Below, piece by piece: positions 34,178 through 45,428 of a DNA stretch of 64,000 nucleotides. A model generated the notes under the pieces. The model saw only the letters and a list, made by a program, of their open reading frames with translations, had not been told where the DNA came from and ran no database searches. Positions within the stretch are counted from its first letter, which is position 1; every line of letters starts with the position of its first letter. A program made the translations under genes and the position numbers. The stretch is from Adiantum capillus-veneris. Its lineage: Eukaryota; Streptophyta; Polypodiopsida; Polypodiales; Pteridaceae. The stretch spans positions 71,773,372 through 71,837,371 of the forward strand of contig CM043953.1 of assembly GCA_014529385.2 (NCBI GenBank), read 5' to 3'.

Positions 34178-35983
34178 CGAAAACCCTAGGTAGGTGACCG
34201 AGAGTAGTCCTTGAGGATAGGGATTCTCTTGCTTGCCAGAGTCTCGTTTTACATTTAGATAGGATCAGAGGGTGGAGGACTCTCTAGGTCTTAGAGGGAG
34301 TCTAGGGAGCGTGTGTCTGGCCTAGATCCTTCGACTTAGGTAGACTTAGGTAGTTTTAGGTATTAGTTGAGTTGTGGTGTAGAGAGTAGGAGTTGGAGTG
34401 GTAGAAGCGGTGAAAGAAGAGCTTGAGAGTCCGGAGAGTCCAGGAAGCAACCAAGACTCCATTATCACCATTTCACATGATGAGTAGGAGTAGGGTAAGT
34501 AGGACATCCTGATTTATGATCTGGAGCACTTCATGCATGTTATACTTGTTGTTAGGTTCATCACAAGGTTTTAAAAGACGGAAAAGAGTGTTTGAAAGCT
34601 GAAGTGAAGTTCAAAAGTTGCTGTGAGTGTTTCTGATAGAGCTGCAAGACATAAGGAGCATTTCTGTCAGGAAAAAAATTAAATTTTAAGCCAGGAGACA
34701 TCCTACGCGTAGGATATCTACAGGGCGATCTGGTGGGAATTTTGAAATTCTGAGTTGACCAGTGTGTTCAGAAGGTAGGTTTTACCCTATTTTCACCTGG
34801 AAAGTGGAAGTTTGACCATATCTTGATAGGATAAGGCCAGATAGACAGAAATTGTTAGACATCCTACCCAAATTGTGCCAAGGCATTATTTTAAGACCAA
34901 AACCATAGGATGGCTGCATGAGCATGATCTGCATGATTTATTGAGTGCCTGAGAAAGGTTTCATCTCAATTGGGGGAGAAAATTGGGTTTTTACCCAGAC
35001 TTTAGCATTTTTGACTGAAAGGGGATAGAACGGCTAAAATTGGGGTCTTTTGAAATCCAAACCAAAATCTAAGCATAGCATTGGGTTGCTGACATCAAGG
35101 GGAAGCTGTGGCTCAAGTTTGGGGTCAAACAGACCATATAGACATCCTACGCGTAGGATGTGTTCTTTGTGAATTGGTGCTCCAAACCCAGCTTTGAGCA
35201 TACCAAAGTGATCAGGACCTTAAGAGGAGTCTATACTTTGCATCTGAAGCAATTTTGATCAGTTAGACATGCTATGCGTAGAATGTCTAATGCATGAAAT
35301 TGGAGCTAGAAATTGACTGTAGGCATAGTAGGGTGTTGTATAGCCTGAGACAAGCCTCCTAGTCAATTTTGGTCCAAATTGGAGTTGATTTGACTGGTCA
35401 GACCAACATCAGGCTGCTGGAACAAATTTTTGGTCAATTGACCAGCTTATAGGTGTCCAAATCAGAAAGTAAAAATAGCTGTGGACTCAGCACATCAAGG
35501 GGAATCTATAGTGCAAAAACCATGCAAAACAGAGCAAGAGACATCCTACGCGTAGTATGTCTATAGGGGCTTAGTGAAGAGAAAAACTGACAGAGGAAAT
35601 ACAGTGATGTTCCATTTGACTTAAGAGTTCTAGGACTTCTTTCAGAAGTGAATTTGGACCTTGTTTGATCTTTTGACAGAGCAAAGACGGAATTAAGACT
35701 TTTCCGGTAAATTGACCAACATCCGAGGGAAGTATAGTTCCATATTAGCAGACCTAATCCAGAATATCAGAAGTCTATAAGATACAGTAGTGGTTGAGAT
35801 TAACCCTTCAGTTATACCAATCATTACTAAGACCACCTCTAGTGGTTAAATGCTTTGATTCAATTTGTCGAAATTAAACGCTTGTGTACAGGTATATTCA
35901 GCGGCAAAGCAAGAACTTGTGCGGAAACTGATCCTTTGCCAAGTGAGTGGTTGGATTTGTGTTAAGTTTCATTGCTAAGTTTG
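34178..35983 (+). other. G3 leader with four palindromes
   Basis: Long non-coding region between PBS and gag. It carries palindromes at 34696-34719, 35142-35161, 35263-35290 and 35539-35562 plus a half-site at 34857-34868, all variants of one sequence (half-site AGACATCCTACG). No other gene is seen. Confidence 0.8.
35142..35161. repeat. Perfect 20 bp palindrome in G3 leader
   Basis: Half-site ACATCCTACG followed directly by its reverse complement. It is the best-preserved member of the family of four. Confidence 0.95.
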
Positions 35984-37948
35984 ATGAATTTAAGATTAGG
36001 AAGACACATTCTTAGAGATCAAAAGGTGGCAGGTGACCAAGGTAGCTTAGTGTCCACCGAGGAGAGTGACACTCATGCAAGGCTAGATCCACTAGCACCT
36101 ATCATTGAGGAAGGTTGTGATACTGATACTGACACCAAGGTAGCTTAGTGTCCACCGAGGAGAGTGACACTCAGGCAAGGCTAGATCCACTAGCACCTAT
36201 CATTGAGGAGGGTTGTGATACTGACACTTCATCCACTAAGTCCTTCTTCATGATGGATAGTCAATAGCCAGGACGTTTCTCCAATGAAGGACCAATTCCA
36301 AGAGGAAGCACCTCCCTAAATCCTTTGAACTATTCCAATTTCACTATAATCTTCTTAGAAGGAACAAACTCGAGGGGAGCCCTAGTTTATTCTGACTATC
36401 GAGGACGCAAGTGTATTTGTATTGAAGAAAGGCCTGCTCAGAGAGGAGATAATTCGAGTTTATGATGATGGAGATAGATTTCGAGACGAAAAGGGGAACC
36501 ACTATCTGATAGTTAGTAACCTCGAGGATTACAATAGATATGGAGATAACGTGGCAAAAGGAAAAATGGTTTCAGAAACTCAAGAACCGCCTCCAAACAT
36601 TGATCGACCCGAAGCTCTTTTTATGTACGATAAGAAAACAACCAGGGTCTCGACCTATAATGAGAATGTGGGGATTTACAAGCATGAGAGCGAGGGAATA
36701 GTCTCTTACTTTCAGTGCAAAGAAAGCAAAGACAAGGTTCTTTACTTATTCTCTTATGAAATTGCTATGGGGAAGGATATTGTTTTTGTTGATAGGTATG
36801 GGCGAGAATACAAACGTATTCTCCTAGAGGAGGTAGAAAAGGCAACATTTCCAGAAACATCAACATATGCCCCCGAAGAAGTGTCAAGGGTCACCTACAC
36901 CCTTAGCAAATCGACAAATCCCTTTTCAGAAGAGTATGACGCAACCTCACATTCTACCCGACAACAGATGTTCAACTACCAAAGCCAACCAACAACCCAA
37001 CCATCATTGGAGGCATGGCTTCGACAAAGTGCAACATTAGAACAAGACCGAAATTGAGATGGTTATCCAGCCGCACAAGGGATAAGGGACTTACAAGAAC
37101 CACCACTCTATTCACGGTATCAAGGTGAGAGTAAGCCAAAAACTCAAGGGTCAACAAAGCTTGGAAGACCACCCATAGAACGAGTTCGATGAGATGAACC
37201 ATCTCTTGCAAAAACCGTCAGAATTTACGGCTTAGGAGCACCACTGGGAGAGGAACCCACCCACTACCGAAGGCCAAAGGAGGTATATCGACTAGGACAA
37301 GGAGATCCAATGATAAGATTTGTAGACCAGTGTAGAATTAGACCTTCTCAAGTGCAAAAATGGGTAAACAAGAAATACACGGGAAACAAAGATCCTAGGG
37401 ATCATGTAGCAGCCTTTGTACGTGTAATTAGAGCTGAAGAGGTGTTAGACTTCCCTACCCAATTTGCAGGGTTTGGACTAACCCTCGAGGAGGATGCTGC
37501 TACTTGGTTTGACTCTGTGGAGCGTAGAGACTTTGAGTCTATGGAGGAGTTGTTTGACGCGTTTATCGAGGAATTCTCACAAAGGGGGATAGCTCATAAT
37601 ATAGTCTCAAAAATCCATAAATTCAAACAGAAAGAAGGGGGGTCTGTGCGAAAGGCAGCCCTACGACTGAAAAGATATGTTAAGTTCTGTCCTGTGGAAG
37701 AATTGCCAACTCAGTCCAGACTTATGCTTATATTGATTCAAGGACTAAGGAATGCAGACCTCCAGAAGGACTTACATATGAAGAGGAGCACAACATTAAA
37801 TGAGTTAACTAAGGAGGCTCTTTACCTTGTAGACAATTGTGCGGTCTACAAGGGTGAATTCAAGGATCTGGATGACGATTCATCCTCACAACAAAGTGGA
37901 AGCAAGTCCGCTAAGACAGCACCGAAAGGAGAAGTAGTTGAAAGCTAG
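35984..37948 (+). pseudogene. G3 gag, N-terminal domain and capsid
   Basis: The most likely start is ATG at 35984 (MNLRLGRHILRDQK). A 98 bp tandem duplication (36036-36231) and a stop (TAG about 36149) follow, then TAG near 36266 and a frame change near 36410. From 36422 a 211-codon stretch encodes an N-terminal domain of unknown function (motif F-V-D-R-Y-G-R-E-Y). It is shared with G4 (V-D-K-Y-R-R-E-Y at about 49735). From 37310 a 212-codon stretch is a classical retrotransposon gag capsid (A-T-W-F-D-S-V, E-L-F-D-A-F-I-E-E-F). The capsid ends in acidic/Ser-rich residues with TAG at 37946. Confidence 0.75.
36036..36231 (+). repeat. 98 bp tandem duplication in G3 gag
   Basis: ACCAAGGTAGCTTAGTGTCC recurs at 36036 and 36134. 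The two units differ at only a few bases. The period is not a multiple of three and the second copy is out of frame. Confidence 0.9.
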
Positions 37949-37957
37949 GAGCACCTT

Positions 37958-38667
37958 GTGGAAGAAGTGCTAAAAAAGATTAACTTGTACGCCAAACCTC
38001 AGGCTAAACAGCCAAAATGGTGTGTTATTAAACAAAAATGGACAAACCACGTGACGGAGGAATGTTATTATAACAAGGGATATGTGAGAGAGAGACCTTA
38101 TGCTCCCCAGGCTCAGGTAGCATCTCCTGAACTTTCACCGATGCCTAGGTATCAAGCAGGCAACCTACCAGGACCTGTAGGTGTAGAAAGACCACAACCA
38201 GTGTTGGGGCAGCAACCACCCCTACCAGGATTACGACCAGTTGGCTTAAGATACACACCAACAGTAACCGAACCAGAAGAGAAGGCTTCGGTACCTATGC
38301 GTGCATATTGCGAAGATTCCAATGGATATGCTTTGGAAATCCTGTCTATTATCCACCGGAAGAACCCCCAACGCCAGAACCTTGGAGCATGATAGGAAGT
38401 GAAGGACCACCAACAGCTGCACAGGCAGCAGGAGAAGGGAGATATAGCTTGGATGAATGAACATTGTTGTTCATAGCCAACGGAGGCATGGGCGGACAGA
38501 GACATGTATACCAACAAAGAGGAGCTCAAGGAGCACCTCAACAGCCTAAGGGACCCTGCTACAAGTGTGATGGAGACCATTGGCTAAGAGACTGTCCTCA
38601 TGATGAAATCATTAGAGTCAACGCATATTGCACCGAGTGTGGAATTACTCATTTGATTCCTGATTGA
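37958..38667 (+). pseudogene. G3 gag C-terminal part with two short zinc knuckles
   Basis: A Pro/Gln-rich linker in shifting frames is followed by C-Y-K-C-D-G-D-H-W-L-R-D-C (about 38553-38592) and by C-T-E-C-G-I-T-H-L-I-P-D (about 38632-38664), where the last Cys codon is TGA (38665-38667). Spacing is CX2CX3HX4C, one residue shorter than the usual retroviral knuckle, and the same spacing occurs in G4. These motifs bind nucleic acid in gag proteins. Confidence 0.7.
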
Positions 38668-38700
38668 CCTAAGAACCCAAGCAAAGGAGCAAAAACTACC

Positions 38701-39890
38701 TTGAACATGTTGGAAGCAGTGCCTTCTAGTGGAGGGTCAGAAAACGAGATAGTAATACCTATTCAGGCAGTGACACGAGCCCAAGCTCAAAGAATGACGA
38801 ATGAACCCATAATTGAAGAACCAAAAACCGATGCCCCAAGTTCAAAAATGAAAAATCAGAGAAGCACTTGGAAAGCTAGAAAGGCGCGTATGAAAGCCAG
38901 GAGAGAACGAGAGAAAACGGCCCTATCCGAGGAGTTAAAACACAGAAAGGATAGATTAGAGCGGTTAGAGAATCTAGCTTGTCTAAGCTCACACACTGCG
39001 GCAACCATAGCACCCAAGGAAATAGCAGAACCCAAAAGTGCACGATCAGGAGGATCGGTGTTGGCAAAAAAGGTAAATGAGCAGTTAGACGTACTTTTAA
39101 AAGCATATGAAGCCAGACTCAAAAACAACCAAATCCAAGAGCGAAGATGGATGACTTATCCATATGCAGAAATTGAAAAACAGAGGTTGAAAATGTGTCG
39201 AAAGATGATTGAAGCAGCTCAATCCTTGATAAAAAACCCGCTTGGTAAACCTGCAAGTTGGCATGAAGTGCTAGCTCCAACCCTATCAAACCAACTTTAG
39301 AGAAACAAGTAGACACGAAGGAGAGACTCACGACTACCTCTGAGTCTAGGAGAGAACCTATCATAGTGCCAAATACAACAGATGAGACAAGTGATGATTT
39401 TCAACCTAAAACATTGGTAGAAATGGGTAAGGATTTCAACAGTCTAGATGACCTGTGGAAGCAAATCCGTGATGCCAACGAAGCTAACAGGGTGAGTTAC
39501 CACATGAATAGCACGAGAAAAGAGAAAAATGAGATCTTACCTCCTATTGAATAATTTGAGGCAAGATCATAAATGAACTTTGATATGCATTCACAAGGGG
39601 GGGACCAGGGATCAATTCATTCGGGGCACAGCCAACCAGACTCGCTGAAAACTCTACCTTCTTACCTAGGGGAGTATAAAGCCAAGTCTGAGGTGAGAGA
39701 AATCCCATCTCAAAGACTTTCTTCTAACAGAGTGATGGATTCACAAGGGTTGATTGAGTTATTGTCCACCCCTGTGGCATGCACAATCACATTAGTTGAA
39801 TTCCTAAGGCTACGACCAAACATGTGGACCACCGTAGGCAAATGCTTAGAAAAATTTGGAGTAAAAGACCCCACCTCAAAACTTCAATAA
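38701..39890 (+). pseudogene. G3 region between gag and protease
   Basis: A 199-codon open stretch contains a Lys/Arg/Glu-rich, likely helical segment (A-R-M-K-A-R-R-E-R-E-K), then V-N-E-Q-L-D-V-L-L-K-A-Y-E-A-R-L. Broken frames carry L-I-E-L-L-S-T-P-V-A-C-T-I-T-L. Both parts have clear counterparts in G4 (51361-51540, 51990-52140), so they are real conserved parts of the polyprotein. Function unknown. Confidence 0.6.
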
Positions 39891-39898
39891 GGGATCAG

Positions 39899-40500
39899 AG
39901 AATTGGATAGTACCTTTAAACAAAGTTGGAGAATATCGCGAGGGAGCAGATGGAAACACCATGCTACCAGTAGAATTCCAAGGAGTAGTTTCCAAAGCTA
40001 TTCTTAACAGTGGAGCAGAAGTCGCTATCGCCACCAAGGAAATCTGGAAAAAATGGTGAAAACTGGCTTTGAGAGCTACCAGAATGAAATTGCAATTGGC
40101 AGATGGGTTCATGGAAAAGCCTCTAGCACTCTTAAAAAAAGTAATTGTCACCTCGTGCGGAATCAAGTATGAGCATACATTTGCAATAGTCGATTTCAAC
40201 AAAAAGAACAGTTACGAGATCATCTTGGGAAGACCATTCACGAGACATATAAAGATGGTCCAGGATTGGGGTTACGACCACATATACCTCAGACATGGTA
40301 AGACTACAACCAAAATACACTTAAAAGACCATAGTTACAAAGATGTAAACCAGACACCAGTAGAAGAGTTTGATTCAGCTACATTGGTAGGGTCCGAACT
40401 CCCAACATGGTTAGGGGAAAAAAAAAGAGCTATGGATGTGTGGAGCTTCACATTGTGGGAGCTTAAAAAGAGAGGAATGCGTCTTAGAAAGAGCTATTGA
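39899..40500 (+). pseudogene. G3 protease (retropepsin), catalytic Asp lost
   Basis: The motif L-P-V-E-F-Q-G-V-V leads to I-L-N-S-G-A-E-V-A, where the active-site Asp of the D-S-G-A motif is Asn (about 40008-40019). The domain ends with I-I-L-G-R-P-F (about 40222), the usual retropepsin C-terminal signature. One TGA (40058-40060) and a later stop at 40498 break it. The equivalent G4 domain is at about 52310-52600. Confidence 0.7.
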
Positions 40501-40554
40501 GGACAAGGATTATATTTCGGAACCTTTTTTTGAAGATGCCTTAGAACCTCTGGA

Positions 40555-41389
40555 ATGGGAACACATACTAGCAACATTGGATATATGTACCATTACTGCC
40601 GAACGATGAAATTTTGCGATAAGGATGGCTATGATGTGCTACCCTATTACATGGTAAACCTTATACCAAGAGGAGATGAGATTGTGGAACCACCAGAACA
40701 AGAAGAGTTTTATAACTCCTCTGAGCATCTGGAGGTGAATAATGATGCAGATAACGAGTGTCCAGACAGCTCAAGCGAGCGTGGGGAGACAACATCGAAT
40801 ATCAAGTTTTATGATTTTGTCAATTAGCACCCTAGATGCCAGGAACGATATAGAAAGAAACGAGCAGAAAACAAAATGAGAGAGAACCCTATGTTTAGGA
40901 TAAAAGATAAAACTCACTCTCTAATGCTTGTCAAAGCAGAAGATTGTGTAAAAGACCAAATATCAAGGAGATTCTCAAGAGTTCGAAGGGAAGGAACGCA
41001 AGAGGAAATAAAACAGGTAACGGAAGTAAAACAGAAACAAAATCAAAAAAATCTCAAAAATCAAAACAAGAAAAAGCAAAAGACCCAGCATGGACCAAAT
41101 TGGAGCGTAAAAATAAATACCAAGAACTAAACGGTCATTACGAGAGGTATGGACCACTGAGGGGGCAAAGTGAGGGTAAGGAGGAGTCAGAAAAAGGAAA
41201 CATGAATGTACAATCTCACTATCGAAAACTCACCATCCAGGATAAAAAAATCATAATGACACCACCAGTCAGGGAAAGAATAAACCAAGAATCGTACGAT
41301 GGTCTGGAAAATGCAAAATGGATAGACCTCACAGAACCAAGTGAAAAGCCTCAGCTGGTCTATATCGCTCAACTGATTTAAAGCCTGAA
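40555..41389 (+). pseudogene. G3 linker between protease and reverse transcriptase
   Basis: Short open stretches in several frames: D-G-Y-D-V-L-P-Y-Y (shared with G4 at about 52965), an acidic segment, then a Lys/Gln-rich segment and N-Q-E-S-Y-D-G-L-E-N-A-K. No catalytic motif is seen. Confidence 0.5.
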
Positions 41390-42689
41390 GAAGAAAAACT
41401 TCTAACACAACTTCTCAAGAAGTATAAAGATGTGTTTACATGGTCTTACAAAGACCTCAAAGGAGTTGATCCATCGATATGCCAACATACAATACCATTG
41501 AAATCAGATGCTAAACCTAACAAACAGCGTCCTTACACATATAATGACACATTTGCTAAATGAATCAAAGAGGAGATTGACAAGCTGATGGATGCTGAAT
41601 TTATCTATGAAATCGAACATACAGATTGGGTGTCACCCATTGTGGTTGTCCCCAAAAAGAATAGAAAACTGCGAGTGTGTGTGAACCTTAAAAAAATAAA
41701 TGCAGCTGCCATAAGGGATAATTATCCCTTGTCGATCACAGAACATGTACTTGAGAGGGTGGCTGGAACACAAGCTTATTCCTTTCTAGATGGGTTTTCA
41801 GGGCATAATCAACTGGCAATTGCCATAGAGGATCAACACAAAACTGTATTTGCCACAGAATGGAAAATATATGCGTATAGAGTTATGCCTTTTGGCTTAA
41901 CTAATGCCCCAGGTACCTTTCAGAGGTTAATGACTCATGCGTTCAAAGAATACCTGAGAATATTCTTAGAAATATATATGGATGATCTCTGTGTACACTC
42001 TCTTCTACAAGAAGAACATATTGACCATTTACAAAAGGTATTTGAGAAGTGCAGAACATATCGAATATGTCTTAACCCGGAAAAGTGTATTTTTATGATT
42101 AGGCAAGGCCGCATCTTAGGATATTGTCTCAAGAAATGGCATAACCACTGACCAAGACAAAATCAAAGTCATAGTAGACCTGCCCAGGCCTACTAATGCG
42201 AAACAAGTGCAATCCTTCATGGGACACTGCGGATATTATCGAAGATTCATATATATGTATGCAGTCATTGCACAACCTCTGTATCGTTTGTTAGTCAGTT
42301 TTGACTGGACTGAGGAGTGTGAAACTTCATTCCAAAAGCTGAAGGAAAACCTTGTATCATCACCTGTACTTAAAGCACCAAATTGGAAAAAGATATTCCA
42401 TGTTCACATTGATGCTTTTGCATATGCAATTGGGAGTATTCTGGCTCAACCTGGAGACGGAACAATGGGTTTTCCAGTTTGTTATGCAAGCCGACAGTTA
42501 AATAGTGCAGAAAAGAACTACACAACCACTGAAAGAGAGGGGTTAGGGATGATTTATGCTATAAAGAAATTTCGGCATTATTTACTTGCAAACAAATTTG
42601 TGTTCTTCACAGATCATCAAGCTCTTTTGTATTTGGTAAATAAACCATGCAATACTGGAGAATTGTACGCTGGTTTATTATATTGCTAG
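41390..42689 (+). pseudogene. G3 reverse transcriptase and RNase H
   Basis: The RT entry motif K-Y-K-D-V-F-T-W-S-Y-K-D-L (about 41420), TGA at 41561-41563, then a 187-codon open stretch with V-S-P-I-V-V-V-P-K-K-N, F-L-D-G-F-S-G-H-N-Q, P-F-G-L-T-N-A-P and the catalytic box Y-M-D-D (about 41976-41987), all intact. A frame change near 42140 leads to the RNase H domain (42207-42689), with H-I-D-A-F, T-T-T-E-R-E and T-D-H-Q-A-L. Gypsy RTs usually have Y-V-D-D or Y-I-D-D. A second frame change lies near 42660. Confidence 0.85.
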
Positions 42690-44080
42690 AGTTTGATTTA
42701 ACTGTGGTAGTCAAAAAGGGTAAAACTCATCTACGAGCGGATCATCTTTCAAAGCTGCAAAACGGGGAAGCTCCTGAAGGAGTAGATGATGGCATACCTG
42801 ATGCGTATCTTTTCAATATTGAAATGATACCCAAATGGTCTCAGGAAATTGTTAGCATTTTTTCCCTTGGAGGTAGATTTGATAACAAGGAAGACAGATC
42901 CAAACAACAAACAATTCGACAAACAAAAAACTTCCAATTGATTGCAGGACGACTGTATCATCTAGGCACGGACCAAATTCTACGATTATGTATAAATCCA
43001 GAAGAATTTGAGTGTTATCTTGAAGAAGCACATGTCCAGGATTGTGCATTTCATTGTTCAACAATGAAAACACACCAAAGACTGAAACAATTAGGGGTTT
43101 ATTGGCCAACTATTTATGCTGACACACATGCTTATGTTAACAATTGCACTATATGTAGTGCCAAACGACCAGAGGATCACGCGACATTCTTTCAGGTAAA
43201 CATTGTACCTGCATGGAGTCAATATATCATTGATTTCTTAACAATAAGGACATTTCTTGAAAACATAACAAAAGCACAAAAAAGGGCTATAGAGCTGGAG
43301 GCTCGCGACTATAATTTAATTGGGAATCAACTCTATAAGCGAGGAAAGGACAATCAACTTAGAATCTGTGCAAGTGAAAGTGAATACTTGCTAATTCTAG
43401 AACACGCACATGGAGGTATAAGTGGAGGCCATTTTTCAGGCGATAAGATGCCAAAAATTGTCTTAACCGCAGGAATATGCTGGCCTACATTACATATGGA
43501 TGTTGAGGAGTTTGTAAAGTGTTGTGACGCATGTCAGCGCACCAAGGTGCCGATAAAGATAGATGAGATGCCACTACGGCCAATTATGGGAGCAAGGGCA
43601 TTTGCAAAATGGGGCATTGATTTTGTAGGGCCCATTTCACCCCCTGCATATCGCACCCATACCCAATATATCATTGTGGCTACGGACTATCTCACAAAAT
43701 GGGCGAAAGCCAAGGCAACACAAAAAGCAGATGCAAGAACCACTGCACAATTTTTGTATGAGAATGTCTTTGTACGATACGGATTACCAATAGAAATTGT
43801 CAGTGATCGAGGAACACATTTTCTTAATGAAGTCATTGAATATCTGCTAGAGGAATTCATGGTTATACATAGAAAATCTGCTCCATATCATCCACAGGCA
43901 AATAGACAAGCTGAGGCCACAAATAAAACATTGTGCACTGTTCTGACTAAAATTGTATCAGAGTCAAGGACAGACTGGGATCAACAGTTACACTCAACAC
44001 TATGGGCATACAGGGTAGCATACAAAACATCAATAGGAACAACACCGTACAACATGGTGTTTGGTCTAAACACTATATAA
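42690..44080 (+). pseudogene. G3 integrase with duplicated zinc-binding module
   Basis: One open frame of 477 codons. After the RNase H end come two tandem copies of a linker plus zinc-binding module, 42824-43198 and 43202-43570. Each begins W-S-Q and contains L-Y-(H/K)-x-G-x-D-x-x-L-R-x-C and the pattern HX6HX30CX2C. The catalytic core follows with D (G-I-D-F-V-G-P-I), D (V-S-D-R-G-T-H-F) and E (N-R-Q-A-E-A-T-N) all intact. The stop is at 44078-44080. Most Gypsy integrases have a single zinc module. Confidence 0.85.
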
Positions 44081-44595
44081 CCCATAGAGTTTTTAATTCC
44101 AACTCCACAAGTAGCGAAACGCTTAGAATGGACAGGGCATGAGCTCTCTTCAAGAGTAGATGATCTTGAAAAGCTATATGAACTTCACTTGCGAGCTATA
44201 GCTTCGATCTATGCTAAAAAGAGAAGACAAAAAGAGTTTTTTGACAAGCATGTGCGTACAAAAGAGTTCAAAATAGGTGATTATGTACTTGTTTATACCT
44301 TGAAGCAACATGCAAAGAAACTTAAAAAGCGAGGGATGGGACCCTTTGTGATTAGTGACTTATCACAAAGTGGAGTTGTCAAGCTTACTACATTAGCAGG
44401 GGAAGAAATGCCAAATTGGATTAGTGGGTGTCGATTAAAAAAGTATCATTTACCACTAACACAGGATATGTTTCAACAAATCCATCAAGGAAAACAACGG
44501 ATGAAGGAGAAACAGAGGGTACGCGACGAGGCCCAAGCAGAAGCAAAAGAACGCATTGCAAAAAGAAGGCTTCTACGACAACAACAACAATGTGG
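44081..44595 (+). pseudogene. G3 integrase C-terminal (GPY/F-like) region
   Basis: After the TAA at 44078 the same frame continues. K-I-G-D-Y-V-L-V and G-M-G-P-F-V-I (about 44338) form a GPY/F-like module. C-R-L-K-K-Y-H follows, then a charged coiled-coil-like stretch rich in Lys, Arg, Glu and Gln (about 44480-44590). It leads without a break into the second retropepsin-like domain. Confidence 0.65.
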
Positions 44596-44599
44596 ATCA

Positions 44600-44989
44600 C
44601 CATTGCGAATAAATGCTATTCGACTAACGAATTTTGATGACGACATAGTGGAGCCAATAATTACAGTCAAAGCGGGTAGCAATCAAGTTGAATCGACGGC
44701 ATTGCTTGCGGGAGCTCAAGCAAATCTAATCTCTTATAGATTATACAAACAGCTCAAGCCCACAGATCAACTACATCCTACTCCACAAGTGCTGGAAAGT
44801 AGTACATTACACTCGCTAAAAACATTGGGCTAGACTATATTGCATGTACAAATACATCAATATATTTACCCACACAAGTTTTATGTGGTTGAGGATGAAA
44901 GCACACAACACCCCATGTTGTTGGGACAACCGTGGCAAAAAGAGTATAATGTGCAGATTAATTGGAATGCGAATGCAGTAAAAATTTAG
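44600..44989 (+). pseudogene. Second retropepsin-like domain, after the G3 integrase
   Basis: The translation has the layout of an aspartic-protease fold: E-P-I-I-T-V, then A-L-L-A-G-A-Q-A-N-L-I-S at the position of L-L-D-T-G-A (Asp-Thr replaced by a single Ala, as by a 3-base loss, about 44698-44733). A hydrophobic strand region and H-P-M-L-L-G-Q-P-W-Q (about 44909-44938) match the L-G-x-P signature. The domain carries TAG at 44831 and ends at TAG 44987. G4 keeps a counterpart with an Asp (V-V-I-D-P-N-A). The normal protease is at 39899-40500, so the element had two. Assignment is by motif only. Confidence 0.55.
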
Positions 44990-45007
44990 CATGCACAAGA
45001 ACAACAG

Positions 45008-45428
45008 GTGATAGCCTTTGCTCAGCAACCCCGGAAGAACCAGATGGCAGCAACACAATCACTGGAGAAAGAACCAAAAGGATGGGTGCCACTAAAGAAC
45101 AAGACGATACCCATGGAGAACAAACAGGGAAGTGCCAACCATGTTCACTACAAACAATTATGGGTGTGGAAGGATAGAGGTGACATGGCAGACAAACCAC
45201 CATACAACAGAAGAAGTCAACAGAAGCCAACAGTTCAATCAAAAAACAAGGGAATAAAAAAAATATGGATCCCAAAGAGAATGCTCAGTAACAACTTACA
45301 TGCGACTCGCATTTGGATCTCGAAACCAAAGCAACAGGAACTCCCTTCAAAACAAGCAAGATTGGCATGCACACACACACAACATATGAAACCGGCAAAC
45401 CGATCTATGTGGGTGCCAATCAGCAGCA
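45008..45428 (+). pseudogene. G3 Trp-rich repeat tail
   Basis: It is in the same frame as the integrase and protease-like domain and enters the 3' LTR without a stop. Five spaced motifs of the form (G/L/I/M)-W-(V/I)-(P/W/S)-(L/K/I) occur at residues about 26, 52, 87, 103 and 135 counted from position 45008, e.g. K-G-W-V-P-L-K, K-I-W-I-P-K-R, S-M-W-V-P-I. The intervening sequence is rich in Lys, Gln, Ser and Asn. G4 has a comparable tail. Function unknown; the position is that of env-like genes, but no signal peptide or membrane segment is seen. Confidence 0.5.

Noticed and set aside
34696-35562. The repeated palindromes as a CRISPR-like array
   Set aside because: Spacing is irregular (about 100-450 bp), the context is a plant retrotransposon leader and there are no Cas genes.
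45008-45428. G3 tail as an envelope gene
   Set aside because: No signal peptide, transmembrane segment or cysteine-rich ectodomain is visible; the composition is Lys/Gln-rich.
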